DNA of 5,430 nucleotides from an uncultured Bacteroidales bacterium (GTDB lineage Bacteria; Bacteroidota; Bacteroidia; Bacteroidales; Bacteroidaceae). The stretch is from contig CAMBWV010000095.1 in the NCBI GenBank assembly GCA_945871755.1, positions 1 through 5,430 of the forward strand, written 5' to 3'. Below the pieces are notes generated by a model that searched no databases, had not been told where the DNA came from, and saw only the letters and a program-made list of their open reading frames with translations. Shown one piece after another: positions 1-5,430 of this stretch. The translations under genes were made by a program, and so were the position numbers. Numbering within the stretch: position 1 is the first letter of the stretch; the number at the start of each line of letters is the position of its first letter.

Positions 1-2
1 AA

Positions 3-165
3 GAAATGTACCGCACCTTGCTTGCAAGGTGTGAGTAAGGAGTTCGTACTCATTGGTTGTGTGCTTAGAAAGAGATCTGTGTTTATCCTATACTTTACAC
101 ACCCTCACCTTTTCAATGAGAACAAACTCCGTACTCACACCTTGCAAGCAAGGTGCGGTACTTTC
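3..165. repeat. Nested inverted repeat, MITE-like or paired-REP element
   Basis: Two 48-nt arms (8-55 and 114-161) are reverse complements at 45 of 48 positions, separated by 58 nt. The match continues outward by gaaa/tttc (3-6 and 162-165) if one unpaired T at 7 is allowed. Each arm is itself palindromic: caccttgc-tt-gcaaggtg at 14-31, repeated in the right arm, and in the left arm tgagta/tactca at 32-37 and 47-52. One of the three arm differences weakens that second hairpin on the right. No ORF of note lies inside. The structure fits either a miniature inverted-repeat element or two REP units facing each other. No target-site duplication is evident, and the family is not recognised. A transcript could fold into one long hairpin or two small ones. 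Confidence 0.85.
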
Positions 166-226
166 ACGTTACTCCCTTGGCCCCTCACTACTTTGACCTG
201 AGTAGTTACCAAGTATGTTAAGAAGA

Positions 227-263
227 GGCTGTGTCAGTTACTTTTGACACAGCCCCTTTTTTT
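227..263 (+). terminator. Rho-independent terminator
   Basis: A perfect 10-bp stem (ggctgtgtca at 227-236 and tgacacagcc at 245-254) encloses an 8-nt loop and is followed by CC and seven consecutive T at 257-263. This is a strong terminator for rightward transcription, so a plus-strand gene probably ends to the left of the window. Read leftward, the tail after the stem is only moderately T-rich (ctcttctt). It could also stop transcripts from the converging deacetylase gene, whose stop codon is about 140 bp away, but less efficiently. Confidence 0.8.
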
Positions 264-311
264 GGTTAGAGCAAAGGTCTGGTCGTGTGAACCAAGTTTG
301 ATACTAAAAAT

Positions 312-347
312 ATTTTCTTGAGATTCTGGATTTTCTGGATTTTCTGG
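312..347. repeat. 9-bp tandem array, four units
   Basis: Four consecutive 9-bp units are readable on the plus strand: attttcttg, agattctgg, attttctgg, attttctgg. A G-rich run follows directly. The array lies in the 3' flank of the deacetylase gene, outside any coding sequence. The same unit, including the agattctNg variant, recurs in the same orientation at 5168-5230. Function unknown. Confidence 0.7.
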
Positions 348-404
348 GGGGCTGGGGAATCTGTCTTTTCTGAATCAATAGCCTGTAGCTCTCCTTTCTC
401 CGCA

Positions 405-1016
405 CTAATCAAATACCTTGAAGGCGTATCCTTGGCGCTGCAACCATTCTATGGAGCGCGGGAGGGCGTAGAGGATTTTGTCGAAGCTTTTGACGGAGTC
501 GTGGAAGGTGATGATGCTGCCTGGGCGGGCCAGGTGGCGAACATTGCGGAGGACGTCGCGACCGTTGAGGCGGGTGGAATAGTCGCGGGTGACAAGGTCC
601 CACATGACGATGCGGTAGTTGCGGCGCATCCACAGGTATTGCGACCACGTCATCCAGCCGTGGGGCGGACGGAAGAGGTCGGTGTGGAGATATTCGTTGG
701 CCTTCTCGGCGTTCTGCTTGTATCGCAGGAAACTGTGGCGCAGGCCGCCTATATGATTAAAGGTGTGGTTGCCCAGGCGGTGGCCCGCCGCGCGCACCAT
801 CTCAAACTCTTCGGGATGCTTGCGGATATTGTCGCCCACCATGAAGAAGGTGGCGTGGATGTCGTAATGGCGCAACACATCAAGCACCCACGGGGTGACC
901 TCGGGGATGGGGCCATCGTCGAAGGTGAGATATACGGCGCGCTCGTTGGGGTTCATTCGCCAAAGAGCGCGGGGATAAAGCCAGCGGAGAAGGCGGGCTG
1001 GTTGTTCTATAAACAT
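405..1016 (-). CDS. NodB-type polysaccharide deacetylase family protein
   Basis: The 203-residue product is a carbohydrate esterase family 4 (NodB homology) domain with almost nothing else. All the usual motifs are visible: TFDDGP at 31-36 (Asp33 as likely base, Asp34 as metal ligand), NHTFNH at 83-88 (His84 and His88 as metal ligands), RPPHG at 116-120, MWD at 138-140 with Asp145, and TFHDS at 170-174 (His172). The family removes N- or O-acetyl groups from peptidoglycan, chitin-like or other surface polysaccharides using a divalent metal; the substrate here is unknown. There is no clear signal peptide, so the site of action is uncertain. The frame stays open upstream to ATG 1109, but those 31 residues are translated intergenic repeat. 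ATG 1014-1016 (protein start MFIEQPARLLRWLYP), preceded by A-rich actaataaaac, is the better start. The gene lies 305 bp downstream of the glycosyltransferase gene on the same strand. Family assignment is firm; substrate and operon membership are not. Confidence 0.92.
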   Translation of the reverse strand: MFIEQPARLLRWLYPRALWRMNPNERAVYLTFDDGPIPEVTPWVLDVLRHYDIHATFFMVGDNIRKHPEEFEMVRAAGHRLGNHTFNHIGGLRHSFLRYKQNAEKANEYLHTDLFRPPHGWMTWSQYLWMRRNYRIVMWDLVTRDYSTRLNGRDVLRNVRHLARPGSIITFHDSVKSFDKILYALPRSIEWLQRQGYAFKVFD

Positions 1017-1026
1017 GTACGTTTTA

Positions 1027-1103
1027 TTAGTTTCAGCGGTCGCTACGCTCCCTAGGTGCAGTCGCTTCGCTCCTTTAGTTTCAGCGGTCGCTTCGCTCCC
1101 TAG
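1027..1103. repeat. Short repeat array with gtcgcttcgctcc core, abutting the deacetylase start
   Basis: Two 29-nt copies (1027-1055 and 1075-1103) differ at one position and are spaced 48 bp apart. A third partial copy lies between them. The shared core gtcgcttcgctcc occurs at 1039-1051 (with one change), 1061-1073 and 1087-1099. The reverse complement gagcgaagcg also occurs in the loop of a hairpin at 5347-5356. Because the array starts only about 10 bp before the likely deacetylase start codon, it would lie in that gene's 5' leader or promoter region. It is read as an in-frame repetitive peptide if a longer N-terminus is assumed. Confidence 0.8.
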
Positions 1104-1117
1104 TTTCAAGTTTCAAC

Positions 1118-1231
1118 GGAAGCCTGCGGCTTCCTAGTTTCAACGCAGCCTGCGGCTGCTGGCTCGATTGTCTGGGAGATGCCTGTATTTCATTTACCTA
1201 AATACCTTCGAGCCTGCGGAAGGTGCCCTTC
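1118..1231. repeat. REP-like hairpins with agcctgcgg core
   Basis: Three related small palindromes are present. ggaagcc-tgc-ggcttcc at 1118-1134 has a 7-bp stem. gcagcc-tgc-ggctgc at 1145-1159 has a 6-bp stem and is preceded, like the first, by gtttcaac. A looser copy spans 1204-1224 (accttc/gaaggt around agcctgcg). Its right arm can alternatively pair as gaagg-tgc-ccttc at 1219-1231. The repeated core with compensating stem changes indicates members of one family rather than chance. No promoter matching TAnnTTTG was found on the minus strand within this stretch. Confidence 0.65.
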
Positions 1232-1235
1232 TGTT

Positions 1236-1269
1236 GCACTAGGGAACGGGAAGCACTAGGGAACGGGAA
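1236..1269. repeat. Perfect 17-bp tandem duplication
   Basis: The unit gcactagggaacgggaa occurs twice back to back (1236-1252 and 1253-1269) with no differences. It lies in the intergenic stretch just past the hairpin that follows the glycosyltransferase gene. Its exactness suggests a recent duplication. No function is apparent. Confidence 0.85.
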
Positions 1270-1275
1270 ATAGAC

Positions 1276-1311
1276 GCCCCAGACTACGAGCTTGTGCTCA
1301 CAGTCTGGGGC
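1276..1311 (-). terminator. Hairpin after the glycosyltransferase stop, probable terminator
   Basis: A perfect 10-bp stem (gccccagact at 1276-1285 and agtctggggc at 1302-1311) has a second inner 4-bp pairing, gagc/gctc, in its loop. It begins 10 bp after the TAG stop codon of the glycosyltransferase gene. The position fits transcription termination, but the sequence following it on the minus strand is gtctatttccc, a weak T-tract. It may be a leaky terminator or an mRNA 3'-end stabiliser rather than a full stop. Confidence 0.6.
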
Positions 1312-1321
1312 ATTCGTTTAG

Positions 1322-4300
1322 CTAGAGGGAATCGGTAGAGTCGGGTTCTCCGAGCTCTTCGTCGCCGGGGAATTCTATGGAGGACCCCAGCTCATTGCGG
1401 AGGCCGATTTGCTGAGCGAGCCAGCTGTCGAGCACCTGATTCTTGAGGTCTGCCAGGCTCTTGCGCGTGTTTTCGTCGGCCCATTCGAGTTCTTCGATGG
1501 TTTCCTCGAGTTGGAGGTAGTACTGGTAGAACTGGCTGATGTATTGCTCCATCTGGTCTTCGCCGATACGTCCGCTCTCCATAATACCGCTGATGGACAG
1601 GGCTTGGTTGCCGATTTCCTTCGCCTGCGCTACGAGCGAGGGCATGGCGAAGCGGGCGGCAGCACTATTGTAGGCGGCCTTCTGATAGGAGGCAAGCGTC
1701 TGGAGCGTCTGCGAGGAGAGCGGGAGTTCTAGCAGCTGGTTGAACTGCTTGAGTTTGCGCATGCAGTCCACGATGAAGCGGCTGCCCTTCTGACGCATCT
1801 TGCTTTCGCCAATGGAGCCTGCCCATTGCAGATACTGCATAGCGTGCTTGCCGATGGACAGGGCCACGCGGTCGGCGTCGGCAGTGGAGCCTGCGGCAAT
1901 CCACATCTTCACCAGTTCGTGCTCATCCTCGTAGGGGATATTCTCGGCGGGGAGCACCTCCTTGCACTTCTGGAGCACCTTGAGGGCGCGGGCCTTATCG
2001 CCCTTGCGAAGGAGTTCGCCTGCAAGGAGGGTGAACATACGGCGATGGGTATAGCACATACGCATGACGGTTTCGTCGAGGTAGATGCCTTTGGCGGCCA
2101 CGTTGCCATACTTGAAGCGGTTCATCATGTTGTCGTACATCTTATCAACATCGACATAGCCGCCACCAAGTTCGAAGGGCGTGATGCGGTAGGCCAGACC
2201 CTCGAGCACGAGGAACTTCTCCAGTCCTGCCATGTTGTCCTGGCCAAGCGTCACGGACATATAGATGGGTCGCTTCCAGTTGGAGCGGGCCACCATCTCG
2301 TATATCATCATTTCGGCCTTGGTCAGCGAGGATTTGCTGCTGAGGTCTATCTCCATGCGGTCGGGAATGCTGTCGGGACCGTAGGGAAGAATCATGCCGC
2401 TCTTGCGCACGGCTTCCTTGTCAACGGTGATGTGGAAACGGGGCGTGGGCAATACGCCTTCCTTGCGCACATAGTTGTCGATGAGCCAGGTGAGTTCGTA
2501 ATGGTCCACCTCGGGATGCTGCTGGTCGAGGGCATCCAGCTTCGCCGTTTCGTCTGTGATGCGGAAGAAGTCGTGGCCCATATTATTGACATACTCCGAG
2601 CGTTCCCACTGGATGGGGAGGCCGGGCGAATTGTAGGCTGGGCGGCGCATCTGGTCAATGTACCAGTCGGTGGAGAGGTAGGAGAGGTTGCAGCAGCGCG
2701 TGTCCGTGCGGAAACCTTCCACCTCCTGCGCGTACCAGAGAGGGAAGGTGTCGTTGTCGCCGTTGGTATAGATAATCGGCGCGCCTTCCTCGGGCAGGGT
2801 GCTGAGGTAGTTCATGCCGAAGTCGCGGCAGGCGTAGCGTCCGGAGCGGTCGTGGTCGTCCCAGGTCTGGCTAACCATTTGCAGGGGAACAAGCAGGCAG
2901 ACCACGCTGACGGCAGTGGCCACAAGCGTGGGCTTGAGCCAAGCCTGATTGAAGCGTTCACGCAGTTTGTGAAGGCCCTCGGCGATGGCTGCCACACCGA
3001 GGCCAATCCAAATGGCAAAGGCGTAGAACGAGCCCGCATAGGCATAGTCGCGCTCGCGAGGCTGTTGCGGCGTCTGGTTGAGGTAGAGCACGATGGCCAA
3101 ACCCGTCATGAAGAAGAGGAAGAAGACCACCCAGAACTGCTGCACACCCTTCTGGCCGCGGAAGGCTTGCCAGAAGAGGCCGATAAGGCCGAGCAAGAGC
3201 GGCAGGCAGTAGAAGACGTTGCGGCCCTTGTTGTTCTTGAGCGAATCGGGCAGGAGGTCCTGGTCGCCATAGAGGGCATTGTCGATGAAGGAGATACCCG
3301 TGATAGCATTGCCATGCTCGAGCTCGCCGTTGCCTTGCAGGTCGTTCTGTCGGCCAGCGAAGTTCCAGAGGAAATAGCGCCAGTACATGAAGTTGACCTG
3401 ATAGGAAAGGAAGAAGCGGAGGTTGGTCCACTGGCTGGGCAGGGCGCCGTTGACAAGTTCTTCGGCAGGGCCGGGATTGCCATAGCGGTCGCCATCAATC
3501 TGCATCGTATAGTCGGAATGGCGGAAGGGGGCGAAGAATCCCTCATACTGGTCGGGGTCTTCGGGATTGATACCTAACCAAGAATTGTACGCCGCACTGT
3601 GAGCGCGGGAGTACATACGTGGGAAAAGCATCTTGGCGCCCGAAGCATATTCGTAGCCGATGGTTTCCTCGTACTTGTCGTAGCTGTCGCCCTCAAACTC
3701 GTTGTCGGCCACGTGACGCTGCACGCAGTTGCGCTTCACGGGAATGTACTGGCGATATACGTAGTCGCCTTCACGGGTGAAGCCGCTGATGGCGGGCTCG
3801 CTCAGGTAGGTCTCGCCGAAGATGAGGGGGCGCTGGCCGTACTGCTCGCGGCTCAGATAACTGCCGAGGGTGAAGACATCCTCGGGGGAGTTCTGGTCCA
3901 TGGGCGTGTTGGCCGTGGAGCGCACCACGATAACGGCGTAGGAGGAGTAGCCTATCATCATCACGAGCATGCAGAGCAGCGACGTATTCAGGAAGCGCTT
4001 GCGCAGCAGATACTCGCCGTCCTTACCCTTGAGCATGAGCAGGACACCAAGACCGATGAGCAGCAAGATGCCGAGGCCGAACGCCTTGTAACCGTCGCCA
4101 ATGAAGGGAATGCCCAGCAGGGCGACGCTCAGGAGATAGAGCACGTTGGTAAGGGTGCGGTTCTTCTGCGTCGTGGCGTAGATGGCCCACAGAACGACGG
4201 TGATGAGGATGAGCAGATAAATAACCAAACCCGTATTGAAGGGCAGGCCGATGGTGTTGACGAAGAAGTATTCAAACTCGCCGCCCACCTTCACAATGCC

Positions 4301-5014
4301 AGGTACGAGACCGTAGAGCACGGCCACCACCAACAGCGCGCTGACACCGAGGGCACAGAGCGAGCCCTTGAGTTGCGCATTGGGGTTCTTCTTGAAATAG
4401 TACACCAGTGCGATGGCGGGGAGGCAAAGCAGGTTGAGCAGGTGAACGCCGATACTGAGGCCCGTCAGGTAGAAGATGAGCACGAGCCAGCGGTCGGCGT
4501 GCGGTTCGTCGGCATGGTCTTCCCATTTCAGGATGAGCCAGAAGACGAGGGCGGTGAACATAGAACTATAGGCGTAAACCTCACCCTCGACAGCGGAGAA
4601 CCAGAAGGTGTCGCTCCACGCATAGGCCAGTGCACCCGTCAGACCTGCGCCCATGATGGTGATGGTTTGCCAGGTCTGCGTGACGATGCCGTCCTCACAA
4701 ATGAGTTTGCGCGTCAGGTGTGTGATGCTCCAGAAGAGGAACAGGATACACAGGGCCGACAGAAGTGCAGACATGATGTTGATGCACAAAGCCACCTTGG
4801 CGGGGTCGTCGGTAAAGAGGGTGAAGAAATTACCTGTGAGCATGAAGAAGGGTGCTCCAGGCGGGTGGCCTACCTCTAGTTTGAAGGCAGTGGTGATGAA
4901 CTCTGGACAGTCCCAGAAGCTGGCCGTGGGCTCCACCGTCATGCAATAGGTGAAGGCCGCCACGAGAAACGTCAGCCAACCAGTCAGGTTGTTCACAAAG
5001 CGGTACTGTTTCAT
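1322..5014 (-). CDS. DUF2723 / GT117 family membrane glycosyltransferase (TMEM260-like)
   Basis: The 1230-residue protein matches the Bacteroidota DUF2723 family, classed as glycosyltransferase family 117 and related to human TMEM260, a protein O-mannosyltransferase. Such GT-C enzymes use lipid-linked sugar donors at the membrane; donor and acceptor here are not known. The N-terminal part has about ten hydrophobic segments between residues 11 and 364. The first is followed by SFWDCPEFITTA and LEVGHPPGAP (32-55), where Asp35 and Glu38 sit where GT-C enzymes keep acidic catalytic residues. A soluble loop (about 365-598) is followed by four more spans (about 600-715), with RERDYAYAGSFYAF at 653-666. 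The remaining 500 residues are soluble, with WDDHDRSGRY (718-727), YTNGDNDTFPLWY (749-761), a helical TPR-like stretch near 985-1060 and an acidic end. The frame extends 11 codons further to a GTG at 5047, but ATG 5012-5014 (MKQYRFVNN) begins where family members usually begin. The following deacetylase gene on the same strand suggests an envelope glycan role, which is inference. Confidence 0.93.
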   Translation of the reverse strand: MKQYRFVNNLTGWLTFLVAAFTYCMTVEPTASFWDCPEFITTAFKLEVGHPPGAPFFMLTGNFFTLFTDDPAKVALCINIMSALLSALCILFLFWSITHLTRKLICEDGIVTQTWQTITIMGAGLTGALAYAWSDTFWFSAVEGEVYAYSSMFTALVFWLILKWEDHADEPHADRWLVLIFYLTGLSIGVHLLNLLCLPAIALVYYFKKNPNAQLKGSLCALGVSALLVVAVLYGLVPGIVKVGGEFEYFFVNTIGLPFNTGLVIYLLILITVVLWAIYATTQKNRTLTNVLYLLSVALLGIPFIGDGYKAFGLGILLLIGLGVLLMLKGKDGEYLLRKRFLNTSLLCMLVMMIGYSSYAVIVVRSTANTPMDQNSPEDVFTLGSYLSREQYGQRPLIFGETYLSEPAISGFTREGDYVYRQYIPVKRNCVQRHVADNEFEGDSYDKYEETIGYEYASGAKMLFPRMYSRAHSAAYNSWLGINPEDPDQYEGFFAPFRHSDYTMQIDGDRYGNPGPAEELVNGALPSQWTNLRFFLSYQVNFMYWRYFLWNFAGRQNDLQGNGELEHGNAITGISFIDNALYGDQDLLPDSLKNNKGRNVFYCLPLLLGLIGLFWQAFRGQKGVQQFWVVFFLFFMTGLAIVLYLNQTPQQPRERDYAYAGSFYAFAIWIGLGVAAIAEGLHKLRERFNQAWLKPTLVATAVSVVCLLVPLQMVSQTWDDHDRSGRYACRDFGMNYLSTLPEEGAPIIYTNGDNDTFPLWYAQEVEGFRTDTRCCNLSYLSTDWYIDQMRRPAYNSPGLPIQWERSEYVNNMGHDFFRITDETAKLDALDQQHPEVDHYELTWLIDNYVRKEGVLPTPRFHITVDKEAVRKSGMILPYGPDSIPDRMEIDLSSKSSLTKAEMMIYEMVARSNWKRPIYMSVTLGQDNMAGLEKFLVLEGLAYRITPFELGGGYVDVDKMYDNMMNRFKYGNVAAKGIYLDETVMRMCYTHRRMFTLLAGELLRKGDKARALKVLQKCKEVLPAENIPYEDEHELVKMWIAAGSTADADRVALSIGKHAMQYLQWAGSIGESKMRQKGSRFIVDCMRKLKQFNQLLELPLSSQTLQTLASYQKAAYNSAAARFAMPSLVAQAKEIGNQALSISGIMESGRIGEDQMEQYISQFYQYYLQLEETIEELEWADENTRKSLADLKNQVLDSWLAQQIGLRNELGSSIEFPGDEELGEPDSTDSL

Positions 5015-5094
5015 GGTGTGAAAGATATATGATTGATTATTTTCCACGGAGAGGGAGATAGCGAGTTACGACAGGCGTACGCTATTCCAACCTG

Positions 5095-5102
5095 CAAAGG
5101 TA
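5095..5102 (-). promoter_or_regulatory. Putative -7 promoter box for the glycosyltransferase gene
   Basis: On the minus strand this reads TACCTTTG, a full match to the Bacteroidota -7 consensus TAnnTTTG, 80 bp before the preferred ATG. A -33 TTTG at the usual spacing is not seen. Transcription starting near 5088 would give a leader of about 75 nt. That leader could form a weak 6-bp stem (atagcg at 5058-5063 with cgctat at 5080-5085) and contains the palindrome gcgtacgc (5075-5082). No recognised riboswitch is present. Confidence 0.5.
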
Positions 5103-5145
5103 GAAATTTATTTTTGGTGGGTTATGGGAAATGGTGATTTTTCGC

Positions 5146-5153
5146 TAACTTTG
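5146..5153 (+). promoter_or_regulatory. Possible divergent -7 promoter box
   Basis: TAACTTTG matches TAnnTTTG on the plus strand, pointing away from the glycosyltransferase gene. The nearest TTTG upstream (5113-5116) is too far for a normal -33 box. If active, the transcript would begin near 5160 and run straight through the 9-bp array at 5168-5230 towards a gene beyond the window. An 8-base motif with two free positions occurs by chance fairly often, so this is tentative. Confidence 0.25.
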
Positions 5154-5167
5154 CTGGCGGTGGGGGG

Positions 5168-5230
5168 ATTTTCTGGGTTTTCTAGAGATTCTAGATTTTC
5201 TAGATTTTCTAGATATTCTAGATATTCCAT
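5168..5230. repeat. 9-bp tandem array, seven units
   Basis: Seven consecutive 9-bp units are readable: attttctgg, gttttctag, agattctag, attttctag, attttctag, atattctag, atattccat. The first unit is identical to those at 330-347, and the third is the counterpart of agattctgg there. Most units end in ctag where the left array has ctgg. The last unit is the most diverged, as at a decaying array edge. A run of six G precedes the array; in the left array a G-run follows. It is not inside a credible gene. Unit-number variation between strains would be expected. Confidence 0.8.
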
Positions 5231-5309
5231 CCGGCGGAAAGCCACTCCTAACTCCTTCTATATAACAACCTGTTTTTTACCCAACGGAAATGGAGAAAGG
5301 CGGACGTGT

Positions 5310-5406
5310 ACGCCCTGAAAGGGCAAACCGCGCCTAGCCCAGGGCAGAGCGAAGCGGCGCCCTGGGTATTAGAAGCCATAGAATGCTAACGCCCTGCAAG
5401 GGCAAA
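5310..5406. repeat. REP-like hairpin cluster, possibly continuing beyond the window
   Basis: Two direct copies of acgccctgNaagggcaaa (5310-5327 and 5389-5406, 17 of 18 identical) each form a small hairpin, gccct/agggc, with a 3-nt loop. Between them lies a third hairpin with an 8-bp stem (cccagggc at 5338-5345 and gccctggg at 5359-5366) around a 13-nt loop containing gagcgaagcg. The alternation of gccctNNNagggc and cccagggc hairpins is a pattern I associate with intergenic REP elements in Bacteroidota, usually thought to be moved by a transposase acting in trans. No transposase gene is in the window. After 5406 the DNA is AT-rich with no feature seen. Confidence 0.75.
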
Positions 5407-5430
5407 AGCATATATAATATGGTGTAATGA

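Noticed and set aside
32..43. Unusual catalytic-loop motif DCPEF (residues 35-39 of the glycosyltransferase) as evidence of an altered active site
   Set aside because: The acidic positions are kept, and I cannot confirm from memory how variable the Cys-Pro pair is in bacterial members. The coordinates given here are protein residues 32-43, not bases.
1..165. CRISPR array or tRNA-like element at the left edge
   Set aside because: There are only two arms, in opposite orientation, with a single spacer. A CRISPR array needs direct repeats with several spacers, and no cloverleaf or tRNA motifs can be formed.
318..1055. 245-codon plus-strand open frame antisense to the deacetylase
   Set aside because: It is codon-aligned with the sense gene and begins in the 9-bp array. 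The sense strand carries a complete NodB motif set, so this is a shadow.
1409..4879. Long plus-strand open frames (107, 583 and 426 codons) antisense to the glycosyltransferase gene
   Set aside because: All three use triplets exactly aligned with the sense codons, so an antisense stop arises only where the sense gene uses TTA, CTA or TCA, which are rare in this GC-rich gene. The break at 3575-3577 is exactly such a TTA leucine codon. The translations resemble no known protein family.
5015..5047. Eleven-residue upstream extension of the glycosyltransferase starting at GTG
   Set aside because: The ATG at 5012-5014 begins the family-typical MKQYRFVNN start, followed immediately by the first membrane span. 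The extension is AT-rich leader sequence with a less favoured start codon.
5124..5318. 64-codon plus-strand open frame over the right 9-bp array
   Set aside because: Its middle is simply the translated 9-bp repeat (FSR/YSR units). The rest shows no recognisable sequence, and it ends inside a REP-like hairpin.

Overview
The window looks like chromosomal DNA from a Bacteroidales bacterium, most likely Prevotellaceae. The largest gene encodes a 1230-residue DUF2723/GT117 multi-membrane-span glycosyltransferase of the type found throughout Bacteroidota. The start regions lack a strong Shine-Dalgarno sequence. TAnnTTTG elements resembling the Bacteroidota -7 promoter box lie upstream of the large gene, and the intergenic DNA carries palindromic REP-like repeats. 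The assignment rests on gene content and signals; no rRNA or other marker gene is present.

Layout, left to right. Positions 1-404 hold no gene. They contain a long nested inverted repeat (3-165), a rho-independent terminator pointing right (227-263) that probably ends a rightward gene outside the window, and a short 9-bp tandem array (312-347). I see nothing identifiable in 166-226, 264-311 or 348-404. A small NodB-type polysaccharide deacetylase gene is on the minus strand (405-1016, 203 aa). Positions 1017-1321 hold no gene but are packed with short repeats: an array containing gtcgcttcgctcc cores, several small hairpins around agcctgcgg, a perfect 17-bp tandem duplication, and a 10-bp-stem hairpin just after the stop codon of the next gene. 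The DUF2723/GT117 gene then fills 1322-5014 on the minus strand. Positions 5015-5430 hold no convincing gene. They contain the leader and a probable promoter of the glycosyltransferase gene, a possible divergent promoter, a second and longer copy of the 9-bp tandem array (5168-5230), and a cluster of REP-like hairpins (5310-5406). I see nothing in 5231-5309.

The two genes point the same way, with the glycosyltransferase upstream. A membrane glycosyltransferase with a large soluble tail followed by a carbohydrate deacetylase suggests envelope glycan or glycoprotein work. However, 305 bp of hairpins and repeats separate them, so co-transcription is uncertain. Nothing here is clearly a new defence or mobile system. 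The unusual content is the intergenic repeat landscape, especially the nested inverted repeat and the two related 9-bp arrays that bracket the gene pair.
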